A model generated the notes under the pieces. It ran no database searches, was not told where the DNA came from, and saw only the letters and a list, made by a program, of their open reading frames with translations. Shown here one piece after another: positions 44,667 through 54,093 of a DNA stretch of 64,000 nt. The stretch's first letter is position 1. Each line of letters starts with the position of its first letter. Source of the stretch: Dongshaea marina (GTDB lineage: Bacteria; Pseudomonadota; Gammaproteobacteria; Enterobacterales; Aeromonadaceae); contig NZ_CP028897.1 in assembly GCF_003072645.1 (NCBI RefSeq), forward strand, positions 1,935,658 to 1,999,657. The letters are read 5' to 3'. Made by a program: the position numbers and the translations under genes.

Positions 44667-44697
44667 AAAGCCCGGGCGATTGCCCGGGCTTTTTTAT
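44667..44697 (+). terminator. nagE terminator
   Basis: AAAGCCCGGGC-GATT-GCCCGGGC followed by TTTTTTA, 21 bases past the stop: an 11-bp stem with a good T-run. Confidence 0.95.
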
Positions 44698-44953
44698 TCC
44701 CAAATACTGGCTCAGTGCTGCATGTTTGCATCTGAGTTACTGCAGACAGGCCCAGGGGAGGCATTAGCTTTACTCAGGTGGACTCAAAATCCAGGGGAAC
44801 AAGCTCTCTTGAGCAACATAGAGCTGCTTTGGGTTAATCAGCTTCATTATGTTCAACTCACCGAAAAGAGCTTCAGGCTTTGCTAAGCTGACCTTTTGCA
44901 GTAGAGGGGCCAAGGGCGTGGTTGCATCGTAACAAGCGAGAGGCATGGGGGGA

Positions 44954-45054
44954 ATTGCCTCCTGGCAATAAAACGGGAGGCAGGATGCCGAGCTGGTGAC
45001 GATGCCCATGGATGGGCATCGTCGAATTGGTGAGGATTATCATGGATGATAATC
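44954..45054. repeat. Hairpin repeat cluster upstream of the metal-transport operon
   Basis: The 705-bp gap between nagE and the transporter holds, besides the nagE terminator, three hairpins of the dispersed family. One is ATTGCC-TCCT-GGCAAT at 44954. The second, at 44998-45023, has a 10-bp stem GACGATGCCC around ATGGAT. The third, at 45035-45054, has stem GATTATC around ATGGAT, the same stem as at 38396. The rest of the gap (45055-45350) shows no gene or named site. Confidence 0.7.
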
Positions 45055-45350
45055 GGTATTGCGAGTCAGGGTGTAAATCCTGAGGTTAATCGCAGCATGG
45101 GTTCTATTTATGGACAAAATGCTCTGGCCTCAGTGGCAGGGAGCTAACAGGAGCTTTCAAATTCATGAAATTATATCGGTTCCTGCTCCTTTGGTTGTGT
45201 TGGCCTGACGGCTCAGCAATAATGGCGCGTCCTCAGGCAGGAGAAGGGGGCTTTGACTCAAAAAGTGATCTCTTTTATCCGGTTATTTCTGCATGAACCC
45301 TCTGCTCGCTTAGCCTGTGTCTCCATCATTATCTGGCTTGGAATCTCGTT

Positions 45351-46423
45351 ATGTTGTTATCCCGAACCCCTTCTTATCTTCGCTGGCGGCTGTTGCTGTG
45401 CGTTACTCTACTTTTTTCCTTTTCTGCGATGGCCAGTCGCACCATTACCGATCAGACCGGCCACAGGGTGCAGATCCCGGATCAGATCCAGCGAGCGGTG
45501 ATTTTGCAGCATCATACCCTGGATATTGCGGTCGAGCTGGGGGCGCAATCCCGGGTGGTTGGGGTCCTTCGTAACTGGCAAAAATTGTTGGGGGCCGACT
45601 TTTCAAGGCTCGCTCCAGGTTTGAAAAGCCTGCCGACCCCGGGGATCTGACCTCGGTGAATCTTGAGGAGCTGTTGAGTCTGAAACCAGATGTGGTGTTT
45701 ATGAGTAACTATGCTCCGGAGCAAATGGTCAGCCAGGTAGAGCGCCTTGGGATCCCGGTGATCCGGATGAGCTTTTTTGTGGCGGGAGGGGAGCAGCAAA
45801 CGCGGCTGAACCCTAAGATAAAGGATCCGGCGCTTGCATACCGTCTGGGAATGGAGCAGGGGATCCGCCTGCTGGGGCAGGTTTTTCACCGTCAGCAGGC
45901 CGCAGAGGCGTTGGTCCATGAGATCAAGGTGACTCACCGATTGATCGCCAAGCGTGTCAGTGGATTGACTGCAAGTCAGAGGACCTCCCTGTATATGGCA
46001 AACCCGGATATGAATACCTATGGCTCGGGTAAGTTTACCGGGGTGATGATGTCTCAGGCGGGTGGCAATAATGTGGCCCATGAAATTCATGGCTATGGCA
46101 AGGTCACCATGGAGCAGATATTGGCCTGGGATCCGCGGGTGATCTTTGTTCAAAGCCGTTACAGTCAGGTTGCAAAGCAGATCATGAGCGATCCTGCCTG
46201 GCAGGGCGTTTCGGCCCTTAAAAACCATCGTCTCCATATCTCGCCCGAATATGTGAAGCCTTGGGGCCATCCGGTTCCTGAGAGTTACATTCTGGGAGAG
46301 CTATGGATGGCCAAAAAACTCCACCCCAAACTCTTTGCAGACATTGATCTGAATCAGCGAGTTGAGAGTTTTTATCAAACCTTCTATCACTCTCACTATC
46401 TTCCCCGGGAGCAACAGGGATGA
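45351..46423 (+). pseudogene. FecB/BtuF-like metal-complex binding protein, frame broken
   Basis: Two frames (45351-45650 and 45656-46423) together form one protein of about 357 residues. It has a signal peptide (ending near SAMA), then ITDQTGHRVQIPDQIQRAVI, the DLTSVNLEELLSLKPDVVF region and a helical-backbone binding-protein C-terminus (LAWDPRVIFVQ). Adding one G to the run of four at 45641-45644 restores the frame. The permease and ATPase that follow are intact and coupled to it, which favours a sequencing error. The ligand could be haem, a siderophore or cobalamin. Confidence 0.8.
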
Positions 46424-47427
46424 AGGATTTCAGTTATCCACGCTTGATGCTGCTCCTGTGTTCTGGGACTTTGTTTGTGATGCTGGTAGCTGCCTGTCTC
46501 GGACGTTATCCGATCGCGCCGCTGACTGTGCTGCATACCTTGTGGGAGCGGTTGATGGGGGAGCCGTCGTCATCTGTAGCGATGACGGTTCTGGATGAAG
46601 TCCGTTTGCCGCGGATCGCGATGTCCTTGCTGGTGGGGGCTAATCTATCCGTCAGCGGGGCTTGTTATCAGAGCCTGTTTCGTAACCCATTGGTGAGTCC
46701 TTTTATTTTAGGGATATCGGCAGGGGCTGGGTTTGGTGCGGCCTTGGCCATCTTATTCACTGCGGGCGGCTATTGGCTTTACCTGTGTGCTTTCGGGTTT
46801 GCGGTGCTGGCAGTTGGGTTTTCCGTCTTGCTGGGAGGGCGCCAGGGGCAGCACTCTACTCTGGTGCTGGTTTTGTCCGGCATCGTGATTGGCTCGGTCT
46901 TTACCGCCTTGTTGGCCCTTTTGAAATATACGGCGGATCCTGATAATAAACTGCCGGTGATCGAATACTGGCTGATGGGCTCTCTTGGGAACGCTCGCCC
47001 CAAGGTTTTGGCCTACTATGCCCTGTTTACCCTTCCGGCTCTTGCCCTGTTGTGGCGGTATCGCTGGCGACTCAATCTTCTGGCAAACCCAGATGAGATT
47101 GCTCAATCACTCGGGGTTCATGTGCGGCGTGAGCGGATGCTATTTATTGGGATTGCAACCTTGCTGGCATCGGCATCGGTTGCTGTGTGTGGGATCATCG
47201 GCTGGCTGGGGTTGGTGGTCCCTCATCTGGCACGGATGCTGGTGGGAGCCGATCACCGTAAGTTACTCCCTGTGACCCTGGTGCTGGGGGGCGCATTTTT
47301 GTTGGTGGTTGATACCATCGCCCGTTGTAGTGCCAGCTATGAGATCCCTCTTGGGATCATCACGGCCCTGGTTGGTGCGCCGGTATTTGCTTTGCTACTC
47401 AGAAAGGGGGAGCAGGTATGGATCTAA
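46420..47427 (+). CDS. FecCD-family ABC transporter permease
   Basis: The 335-residue, very hydrophobic protein (about ten membrane helices) has the family blocks EVRLPRIAMSLLVGANLSVS and GACYQSLFRNPLVSPFILGI, plus GIIGWLGLVVPHLARMLVG, the site that contacts the ATPase. It imports an iron complex, haem or vitamin B12 across the inner membrane. It overlaps the upstream binding-protein gene by four bases and the ATPase gene by ten. Confidence 0.92.
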   Translation: MKDFSYPRLMLLLCSGTLFVMLVAACLGRYPIAPLTVLHTLWERLMGEPSSSVAMTVLDEVRLPRIAMSLLVGANLSVSGACYQSLFRNPLVSPFILGISAGAGFGAALAILFTAGGYWLYLCAFGFAVLAVGFSVLLGGRQGQHSTLVLVLSGIVIGSVFTALLALLKYTADPDNKLPVIEYWLMGSLGNARPKVLAYYALFTLPALALLWRYRWRLNLLANPDEIAQSLGVHVRRERMLFIGIATLLASASVAVCGIIGWLGLVVPHLARMLVGADHRKLLPVTLVLGGAFLLVVDTIARCSASYEIPLGIITALVGAPVFALLLRKGEQVWI

Positions 47428-48206
47428 GGGTTGAGAGACTTGAATACTCCTACCCGGGTAGCGGGATCGCCATCTTTGAGGGGCTGTCATTGACCATTCC
47501 CAAAGCTCAGATCTTTTCGATCCTGGGTCCCAATGGGGTGGGTAAATCGACCTTGTTGCGCACCCTGGCTGGACTGCTTAAGCCAAACTCGGGTCTCATC
47601 TGGCTTGGAGAGCAATCCCTGCTTGATTTGAGTCCGGCACAGCGTGCTCGCAAGATAGCATTTGTCTCTCAGAGTGAGGCGCCAGCCTTTAGTTTTTCGG
47701 TGCTGGATGTGGTCCTGACCGGCTATGCAGCAAAGCTTGGCTTTAGTGGGCGTCCCGGAAACGTGGAGCAGGATGGAGCGATGGCAGCCCTCAGTTCCCT
47801 TGGAATTGAGGGGATGGCAGCCCAAAGCTATGCCCGGCTCAGTGGTGGGCAGCAGCAGCTGGTCAGGATTGCCCGAGCCATGGTCCAGCAGTGTCCGGTG
47901 ATCCTGTTGGATGAACCCACCGCACACCTTGATCTTGCTTATCAGTTGCAGGTGCTTAAGGCGTTGCTCAAACTCAGAGATCAGGGGCATACGGTGGTGA
48001 TGACGACCCATTCACCGGATCATGCACATTTTTGTGGGGGGCATGTCCTGATGCTCGGGCGAGAGCAACAGCAACAGGGGAGCACTTCTGAGTTAATCCA
48101 CGCTGATGTGCTGCGTCAAATCTACCAGATTGAGCTTGAGGTGTTTCAAAGCCCCAGAGGGAGCCTGGTCTGTGTTCCGGACTATCAGAGTCTTGTGGTG
48201 GATTAG
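47418..48206 (+). CDS. ABC transporter ATPase of the FecE/HmuV type
   Basis: The 262-residue ATPase has Walker A GPNGVGKST (about 37-45), signature LSGGQQQLVRIARAM, Walker B VILLDEPTAHLD and the H-loop MTTHSPDHA. It powers the preceding permease. It is the last gene of the three-gene operon. No Fur box could be confidently placed upstream. Confidence 0.92.
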   Translation: MDLRVERLEYSYPGSGIAIFEGLSLTIPKAQIFSILGPNGVGKSTLLRTLAGLLKPNSGLIWLGEQSLLDLSPAQRARKIAFVSQSEAPAFSFSVLDVVLTGYAAKLGFSGRPGNVEQDGAMAALSSLGIEGMAAQSYARLSGGQQQLVRIARAMVQQCPVILLDEPTAHLDLAYQLQVLKALLKLRDQGHTVVMTTHSPDHAHFCGGHVLMLGREQQQQGSTSELIHADVLRQIYQIELEVFQSPRGSLVCVPDYQSLVVD

Positions 48207-48704
48207 TCACCAATATTTATTAACATAAACTGTGCATGACCCTGTGGATAGTTTTGGAAAAGCTATGGCATATGAGTCTCTACAAGGGGTGGTTAAAAAA
48301 TAACCTATATTGTTGTTTGTTTTTTCAAGCCCTTATGTGGTAAGGGATTGACAGGAGGGTTAAGCAGCAGCGTCGAGTCGCAACCTGAGGTCTGGGTGGG
48401 GATTTTTGAAAACGTTATCATAAAATCAACTGTTGATAACTAGGGCTATTTGATGTAAGTGCACGCTTGCACACCTAACCACTCATTTTACCGGTTGTGG
48501 GCAGAGACGTTATATAACCCTTCTGAAACCTCTTATCTCCATAGAGTTGATGGTTTCTTCGACAGCATCTCCTCCAGATGGATAGGGGATAGAAATAATC
48601 TAAAGAAAATCCTGCTCTGGCGATGGTTTGCTATTGAGCCTGGTCCCTGAATGGGGGATGATAAGCGGCTACGATTTTTTCTTATCGACGACAGAGGTAA
48701 CCGA
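48207..48704. other. 498-bp gap before glnS
   Basis: No credible gene. It holds a GGTTA-AAAAA-TAACC stem near 48292-48306 and a GTGCA-CGCT-TGCAC hairpin near 48459. The glnS promoter should be here but was not identified. A 63-codon frame at 48459-48650 has only a GTG start and no family likeness. Confidence 0.5.
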
Positions 48705-50375
48705 ATGAGCCAGGCGGAGAATCGCCCCAGTAATTTTATCCGTCAGATCATTGATGCGGATCTGGCGAGTGGCAAACATGAGCAAGTGCATACCCGTTTT
48801 CCTCCGGAGCCAAACGGCCATCTTCATATCGGGCATGCCAAATCAATCTGTTTGAACTTTGGCCTGGCCCAGGATTACCAAGGCACCTGTAATCTGCGCT
48901 TCGATGACACCAATCCCGAAAAAGAGGAGCAGGAGTTTGTCGACGGCATCAAGAGTAACATTCACTGGCTTGGCTTTGAGTGGGATGGTGAGGTTCGTCA
49001 CTCCTCGGATTATTTCGACAGGCTCCATGGCTACGCGGTTGAGCTGATTGAAAAAGGCCTGGCCTATGTGTGTGAGCTCTCATCCGACGAGATCCGTGAG
49101 TACCGCGGTAATCTTAAGGAGCCGGGTAGAAATAGCCCCTATCGGGAGCGGAGCGTTGAGGAGAACCTAGAGCTCTTCGCCAAGATGAAGGCCGGTGAGA
49201 TCGCCGAGGGTAAGGCGTGCCTGCGTGCTAAGATCGATATGGCATCCTCTTTCATGTGTATGCGCGATCCCGTGATTTACCGGATCAAGTTTGCCGAGCA
49301 TCACCAGACGGGGAATCGCTGGTGCATCTATCCCATGTATGATTTCACTCACTGTATTTCGGATGCGATCGAGGGGATCTCTCATTCCTTGTGTACCCTG
49401 GAGTTTCAGGATAACCGTCGTCTCTATGATTGGGTGCTGGATAACATCAGCATCGAGTGTCACCCACGTCAGTATGAATTTAGCCGGTTGAACCTGGAAT
49501 ACACAGTGATGTCGAAGCGCAAGCTGACCCAACTGGTTTCTGAAGATCTGGTAGAAGGCTGGGATGACCCACGGATGCCGACCATCTCCGGGATGCGTCG
49601 TCGCGGTTATCCTGCGGCATCGATTCGCGATTTTTGTCAGCGTATCGGGGTGACCAAGCAGGAGAACACCATAGAGATGAGCCTGCTGGAGGCTTGTGTC
49701 CGTGATGAACTCAACCACAATGCACCACGTGCCATGAGTGTGCTGGAGCCGGTTCGGATCGTCATCGAAAACTATGATCAGGATAAGGTTGAGATGCTGA
49801 CCGCTCCTAACCATCCGAGCAATGAGGCGATGGGCAGCCGTGAGATCCCCTTCACCCGCGAGATCTTTATCGATCGTGCCGATTTCCGTGAAGAGGCCAA
49901 CAAGAAGTACAAGCGCCTGGTGCTGAATAAAGAGGTTCGTCTGCGTTACGGCTATGTGGTGAAGGCGACCCGGGTCGATAAGAACGAGGCCGGTGAGATT
50001 GAAACCATCTACTGTGAATACGATCCCCAGACCCTGGGTCAGGATCCGGCAGATGGCCGCAAGGTTAAGGGGGTGATCCATTGGGTCTCTGCCAGTCATG
50101 GTGTTCCGGCTGAGATCCGCAGCTATGACCGCCTGTTTAAGGTCCCCAATCCGGCCGCGGAAGATGACTTTAAAACCTGCATGAACCCTGAGTCTCTGGT
50201 GCTGCATCCCCATGCGGTGGTTGAGCCAATGCTTGCCGAAGCGACTCCTGAGCAGGCATACCAGTTTGAGCGGGAAGGTTATTTCTGCCGTGATAACAAG
50301 CACCTGGATCGCCTGGTATTTAACCGGACCGTGGGTCTTCGTGACTCCTGGGCCAAGGTTGAAAATAAAGGCTAA
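48705..50375 (+). CDS. glnS: Glutaminyl-tRNA synthetase
   Basis: The 556-residue class I synthetase begins with the family start [20 protein letters not shown]. It has the HIGH motif in [32 protein letters not shown] (the KMSKS-equivalent) and the C-terminal beta-barrel anticodon domain, ending [16 protein letters not shown]. It attaches glutamine to tRNA-Gln. ATG 48705 with AGAGGTAA upstream is preferred over an earlier ATG at 48651 that adds 18 residues unlike the family. Confidence 0.97.
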   Translation: MSQAENRPSNFIRQIIDADLASGKHEQVHTRFPPEPNGHLHIGHAKSICLNFGLAQDYQGTCNLRFDDTNPEKEEQEFVDGIKSNIHWLGFEWDGEVRHSSDYFDRLHGYAVELIEKGLAYVCELSSDEIREYRGNLKEPGRNSPYRERSVEENLELFAKMKAGEIAEGKACLRAKIDMASSFMCMRDPVIYRIKFAEHHQTGNRWCIYPMYDFTHCISDAIEGISHSLCTLEFQDNRRLYDWVLDNISIECHPRQYEFSRLNLEYTVMSKRKLTQLVSEDLVEGWDDPRMPTISGMRRRGYPAASIRDFCQRIGVTKQENTIEMSLLEACVRDELNHNAPRAMSVLEPVRIVIENYDQDKVEMLTAPNHPSNEAMGSREIPFTREIFIDRADFREEANKKYKRLVLNKEVRLRYGYVVKATRVDKNEAGEIETIYCEYDPQTLGQDPADGRKVKGVIHWVSASHGVPAEIRSYDRLFKVPNPAAEDDFKTCMNPESLVLHPHAVVEPMLAEATPEQAYQFEREGYFCRDNKHLDRLVFNRTVGLRDSWAKVENKG

Positions 50376-50396
50376 TTTAGAGTGTCTTGATGAGTG

Positions 50397-50423
50397 AAAA
50401 TCCGGCCGAGTGCCGGATTTTTT
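50397..50423 (+). terminator. glnS terminator
   Basis: AAAATCCGGC-CGAGT-GCCGGATTTT followed by TT: a 10-bp stem with T-run, 21 bases after the glnS stop. Confidence 0.93.
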
Positions 50424-50457
50424 GTATCCGTTTTTTGAATCATGGTGAGAAGAGAGG

Positions 50458-50997
50458 ATGGAAGATCACTTTCAGGGGAAATATGAGGTCGAGTTCAAGT
50501 ATCGTGTCGATGAGCTTGAGCCCTTCGCACTCAGGCTCGGTGAGATGGGGGCACTCCCGCATGTTTTGGATAACCATGAGCATGACCTCTACTTTGAGCA
50601 GGCCGAGGCTGGCTTGAACTCCAGAGGGATCAGCATGAGTCTTCGACAGATGGAGCCCAGTGGGATCAAGCTGTGGATCGTGAAGGGGCCGGAGCACTCT
50701 CAGTGCCAGGCGACCCGTATCGAGGATCTCAAGACGGCGCAGAACATGCTGCAGACCCTGGGCTATCGGGTTGCTTTTGAGATAGAAAAAGAGCGCAGCC
50801 TCTATTTTTTCGGAAAATTCCATATCACCCTGGACCGGCTGAGCGGACTTGGTCAATTCGTTGAACTTGCCGTGTTTTGCGATGATGAAGCCCAGTTACC
50901 TGGACTTAGGGATGAGCTCGAAACACTGGCTGTGAGTTTAGGACTGACCCGGGAGCAGCGCGAGCCTTGCTCCTATCGCCAGTTACTGGGTTTTTGA
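50458..50997 (+). CDS. cyaB: Class IV adenylate cyclase (CYTH domain)
   Basis: The 179-residue soluble protein opens with FQGKYEVEFKYRV, holding the ExExK motif of CYTH enzymes. It continues with SRGISMSLRQMEPSGIKLWI and VKGPEHSQC, closely matching the Aeromonas class IV cyclase from memory. The substrate would be ATP, giving cAMP; CYTH relatives can act as triphosphatases, so activity should not be assumed. It stands alone between glnS and rlmF. Confidence 0.85.
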   Translation: MEDHFQGKYEVEFKYRVDELEPFALRLGEMGALPHVLDNHEHDLYFEQAEAGLNSRGISMSLRQMEPSGIKLWIVKGPEHSQCQATRIEDLKTAQNMLQTLGYRVAFEIEKERSLYFFGKFHITLDRLSGLGQFVELAVFCDDEAQLPGLRDELETLAVSLGLTREQREPCSYRQLLGF

Positions 50998-51054
50998 GGT
51001 TTACTTTATAAAAAGAGGGGTAGAATTCCCTCCTTTTTCTAAGAGGGGAACGTT

Positions 51055-51975
51055 GTGGCGAAATCGGGTCAAGGGGGAGAGCTTCATCCCAGAAATCCTC
51101 ACCGGGGACGATACGATCTGGCCGCACTGTGTCGCTGTTGTCCCGAGCTTAAATCTTATCTCACAGTCAACCCCAGGGGACAGCAGACCATTGATTTTGG
51201 CGATCCCAGGGCGGTGCTGTGCCTGAACCGGGCACTGCTGGCTCATCACTATGGGATCCAACACTGGAAAATCCCCGAAGGTTACCTGTGCCCGCCGATC
51301 CCGGGACGTGCCGACTACATTCACCATGCAGCGGATCTGCTGGCGGGCCAGCCCCAGAGCTGTGATCCTGTCAGGGTGCTGGATATAGGGACAGGGGCGA
51401 ACTGCATCTATCCTATTCTTGGGACTCAAAGCTATGGCTGGCAGTGTGTGGCGAGCGATATCGACCCCATCTCAATCAAAAATGCCCGGGCGATCGTTGA
51501 CGCCAATCCGGCGCTTGTGGGCAAGATTGAACTACGGCTGCAACAGCACAGCGGCTCAATTTTTAAGGGGATCATAAAGCCGGGGGAGCGCTATGCATTG
51601 ACCTTGTGTAATCCACCATTTCACGCTTCCCTGGCCGAGGCGATCGCTGGCAACCGACGCAAGTGGCAAAACCTCAGTCAGGATAGAGCTGCCAAAGCCA
51701 AGCAGAAGCTGAATTTTGGCGGACAGAAGGCCGAGCTTTGGTGTCCCGGGGGAGAGCGCGCCTTTTTAATCAAGATGGCGAAAGAGAGCTGTGACTATGC
51801 CAGCCAGGTGACTTGGTTTACCACACTGGTCTCTAAGAGTGATAATGTCCGCCCCCTGAAGAGAAAGCTAACCCAGCTTGGTGTGAAGCGTCTTGAGGTG
51901 GTCAAGATGAGCCAGGGGCAGAAAATTAGTCGGATGCTGGCCTGGAGCTTTTTCAGCGCTAACTCGCCGGATTAA
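51055..51975 (+). CDS. rlmF: 23S rRNA (adenine-1618-N6)-methyltransferase
   Basis: The 306-residue protein has the RlmF start (GELHPRNPHRGRYDLAALC), the SAM-binding VLDIGTGANCIYPILG, SDIDPISIKNA and the N6-adenine catalytic motif LCNPPFHAS. It methylates A1618 in 23S rRNA. The GTG start has AGAGGGG upstream. Its stop overlaps by four bases a remnant on the other strand. Confidence 0.93.
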   Translation: MAKSGQGGELHPRNPHRGRYDLAALCRCCPELKSYLTVNPRGQQTIDFGDPRAVLCLNRALLAHHYGIQHWKIPEGYLCPPIPGRADYIHHAADLLAGQPQSCDPVRVLDIGTGANCIYPILGTQSYGWQCVASDIDPISIKNARAIVDANPALVGKIELRLQQHSGSIFKGIIKPGERYALTLCNPPFHASLAEAIAGNRRKWQNLSQDRAAKAKQKLNFGGQKAELWCPGGERAFLIKMAKESCDYASQVTWFTTLVSKSDNVRPLKRKLTQLGVKRLEVVKMSQGQKISRMLAWSFFSANSPD

Positions 51976-52113
51976 ACCACAGTTTTTAGCGGCACGTTAA
52001 GCTGCTCGCGTAACCAGAACAAAGCGGGATCGATTTCACTGAAATACCGCACCAGAACGCATGGTTGGGGTTTTTTCAATGAAGTGCTCGAAGACAGCTC
52101 CTAGTCCGCTCAT
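51972..52113 (-). pseudogene. Possible N-terminal remnant of an IS4-type transposase
   Basis: On the minus strand, MSGLGAVFEHFIEKTP (from ATG 52113) breaks frame and continues as CVLVRYFSEIDPALFWLREQ to a stop at 51972. The joined text resembles the start of IS4-family transposases (a VFExFVEKTP-V-MxR pattern). It is very short and called from memory. The remaining gap to 52280 shows nothing else. Confidence 0.3.
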
Positions 52114-52279
52114 GACGACAGCACCTAGCTTCTTTATGACTCAAATCTTTTGATTGCGTGGAGGAGTCAAAGATCAATAATGGCCGCTATCCCGGGAGCT
52201 GGACTATGGTGTATCTGGGGATTCATCCTGGGTGGTTTACTGGTATGATGCCGCTTTTATCTGAGCAGGGAGGAAGTTT

Positions 52280-53170
52280 ATGGGCGAGTTACTATCGCAT
52301 ACTTTTGAGAGCGGAGCCGGGTTTGATAAGGCTCTGGCTGAGCTCAGGGGGCGCCTTGACAGCTTTCCACAGCATAGGGATCTGTTAGAGAAGCTGTGTC
52401 AGTTCGAGCTGGGGCGATTTCTGGTTGAGCACCGGGGAATTGATGGTTACTGGACCGATGTTGTGGTGAACCATCCTGAGCGGGGACGAGTCACAGGTGT
52501 CAATGCTCAGGGAGAGCCACTGAGCCTTCTGGAGAGACAGATCCTGGATCAGGCGCCCACCTTTCTGGCAACTCAGCAGCGTTATCAGATCTTTCGCAAG
52601 CAGTTACAAAAAGAGTTGCCCAAGGCGCGGCGCTTATTGTCTGTACCATCAGGTCTGATGAGTGAGCTATTAAGCCTGGATTACTCCGGGAGTGAATCTG
52701 TGCAATTGATTGCGGTGGATCTGGACTCATCGATTCTGCAAAGAGTGCAGGAGAATGCTAAAAGCCATGGCTTTAATGGTGAGCTTGAGCTGGTGAAAGC
52801 CGATGCTTGGGATTTTACACTGGATCAGCCGGTCGATCTCATCACCAGTAATGGTCTGAACATCTATGTTGCAGAGGATGACAGGGTCGAGGCTCTATAC
52901 CGCCAATTTTACCGGGTGCTCAAGCCTCGGGGGCGGCTGGTCGCAAGCTTCCTGACGCCGCCTGAAAGCTGGGATATGGATAAAATAGACCCAGAGGCGC
53001 TTTCACTGCAAAAAAGTGTTTTTGCTGATCTGCTCGGAGTCAACTGGCAGCAGTATCGAAGCGAGCAGTTAACCCGTCAGCAGCTGCAACATGCCGGATT
53101 TTCCGAGATTGAGTTCATCTATGATGAGGCGCGGATGTTCCCGACAGTGGTTGCGTCAAGATTGGACTAG
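52280..53170 (+). CDS. Class I SAM-dependent methyltransferase
   Basis: The 296-residue protein has an N-terminal helical region (about 1-110) and a Rossmann methyltransferase domain: VPSGLMSELLSLDY in the glycine-rich position, IAVDLDSSILQRVQENA for the acidic loop, and VLKPRGRLVASFL. The glycine loop lacks the usual GxGxG form. The substrate is unknown. AGGAAG precedes the ATG. An insertion sequence has landed 5 bases after its stop codon without harming it. Confidence 0.75.
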   Translation: MGELLSHTFESGAGFDKALAELRGRLDSFPQHRDLLEKLCQFELGRFLVEHRGIDGYWTDVVVNHPERGRVTGVNAQGEPLSLLERQILDQAPTFLATQQRYQIFRKQLQKELPKARRLLSVPSGLMSELLSLDYSGSESVQLIAVDLDSSILQRVQENAKSHGFNGELELVKADAWDFTLDQPVDLITSNGLNIYVAEDDRVEALYRQFYRVLKPRGRLVASFLTPPESWDMDKIDPEALSLQKSVFADLLGVNWQQYRSEQLTRQQLQHAGFSEIEFIYDEARMFPTVVASRLD

Positions 53171-53175
53171 TCTAG

Positions 53176-54010
53176 GGGCTGTCGTCATAAGATAGCAGCC
53201 CATAGTGCTACACAACGTATTTGAACAGCCGCTTCAAATGAAGCGGTATTTTTTGCATATCGTGTCGCGATCCCCCGCCACCTCTTCAAATGAAGAAAGG
53301 CATTCTCTACCAAATGCCTAACTCTATAGAGACCTTTATCATGCTCCCGTTGCACCTTCCGGTTTCTCCTCGATGGAATAACCACTTTCATTCCCAGAAA
53401 CTCGGCTTGGGAGACCAAGGCATTGCCTCTGTCAGCCAGTAAATACTCAGCATCGACACCATCAATCAGAGCCAAGGCCTGAGAACAGTCTGCCGTTGTA
53501 CCTGAGGTAACAAAGCACTTCACAGGCATGCCATGAGAGTCTACTGCCAAGTGGATTTTACTGTTTAGCCCCCTTTTGTTATCCCCATATCTTGATTACC
53601 TCCCTGAGCACCGCTGGCATCCGGATGAACTTTGATATGGCTGGCGTCGATCATCAGCCACTCAAAATCTGGCTCATGGATTAAACGTTCCTGGAGGCGA
53701 GCCCAAACTCCCTTATCACGCCAGCGACTAAATCGTCGATGAGTATTTTTCCAGTCGCCATAATCGGGAGGAAGGTCTCTCCAAGGAGAGCCTGTCCTTA
53801 AAATCCAAAAAACAGCATTGATAAAGAGTCGGTTATCTCGACCCGCCTTTCCCCAGTCACCCTTTCTTCCCAAAATATGGGGTTCGATTAGGCTCCATAC
53901 TCGGTCTGATATGTCATGGCGTCGGTGGGCTGGGCTCTTCATTGTGTAGTTTCAGATTAATGATGAAAGCACATATTGTACTCAAACTAGTCCTCTCAAG
54001 ACGACAGCCC
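53176..54010 (-). mobile_element. IS5-family (IS427-like) insertion sequence
   Basis: The 835-bp element has terminal inverted repeats GGGCTGTCGTC at 53176 and its complement ending at 54010. The similarity continues with TAAGA on one side and TGAGA on the other. It is flanked by the direct repeat CTAG (53172-53175 and 54011-54014), the target duplication expected for this group. The ends and the reading frames look complete, so it could be active. Confidence 0.93.
53185..53942 (-). CDS. IS5-family transposase, two frames joined by a -1 frameshift
   Basis: The first frame (53565-53942) gives the helix-turn-helix part and the first catalytic Asp in LMIDASHIKVH. The second (to 53185) gives LAVDSHGMPVKCFVTSG, the Asp in LLADRGNALVS and the Glu in HLVENAFLHLKRWRGIATRY. 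The frames meet at a slippery AAAAGGGGGC run (53568-53577 on the plus strand), where a -1 shift gives KRGLNSKIHLAVDSHG. This is the standard programmed frameshift of the IS427 group and not a defect. Confidence 0.93.
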
Positions 54011-54031
54011 CTAGTCTAATCAGTTCATAAG

Positions 54032-54066
54032 TGCATTGCAGCTGTGTTGTAAACGGCTGCAATGCA
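54032..54066 (-). terminator. Terminator-like hairpin after the decarboxylase gene
   Basis: TGCATTGCAGC and GCTGCAATGCA form a perfect 11-bp stem with a 13-base loop, 28 bases past the end of the minus-strand operon. There is no strong T-run. Confidence 0.55.
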
Positions 54067-54093
54067 TCAACAGTCTATCGTATTAATCACCTA

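Noticed and set aside
45035-45054. Fur box before the metal-transport operon
   Set aside because: The GATTATC/GATAATC palindrome looks partly Fur-like, but the same sequence with one change occurs at 38396 in a repeat region without any iron gene, and it belongs to the dispersed hairpin family.
45253-45501. 82-codon frame overlapping the start of the metal-binding protein gene
   Set aside because: It has a TTG start and overlaps 150 bases of the signal peptide region in another frame; the binding-protein frame is clearly the real one.
48651-48704. 18-codon N-terminal extension of GlnS
   Set aside because: The family starts at MSxAE; ATG 48705 has a better ribosome site.
53565-53942. IS transposase counted as broken
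   Set aside because: The two frames meet at a standard A4G5 slippery site of IS427-group elements, so the shift is programmed.
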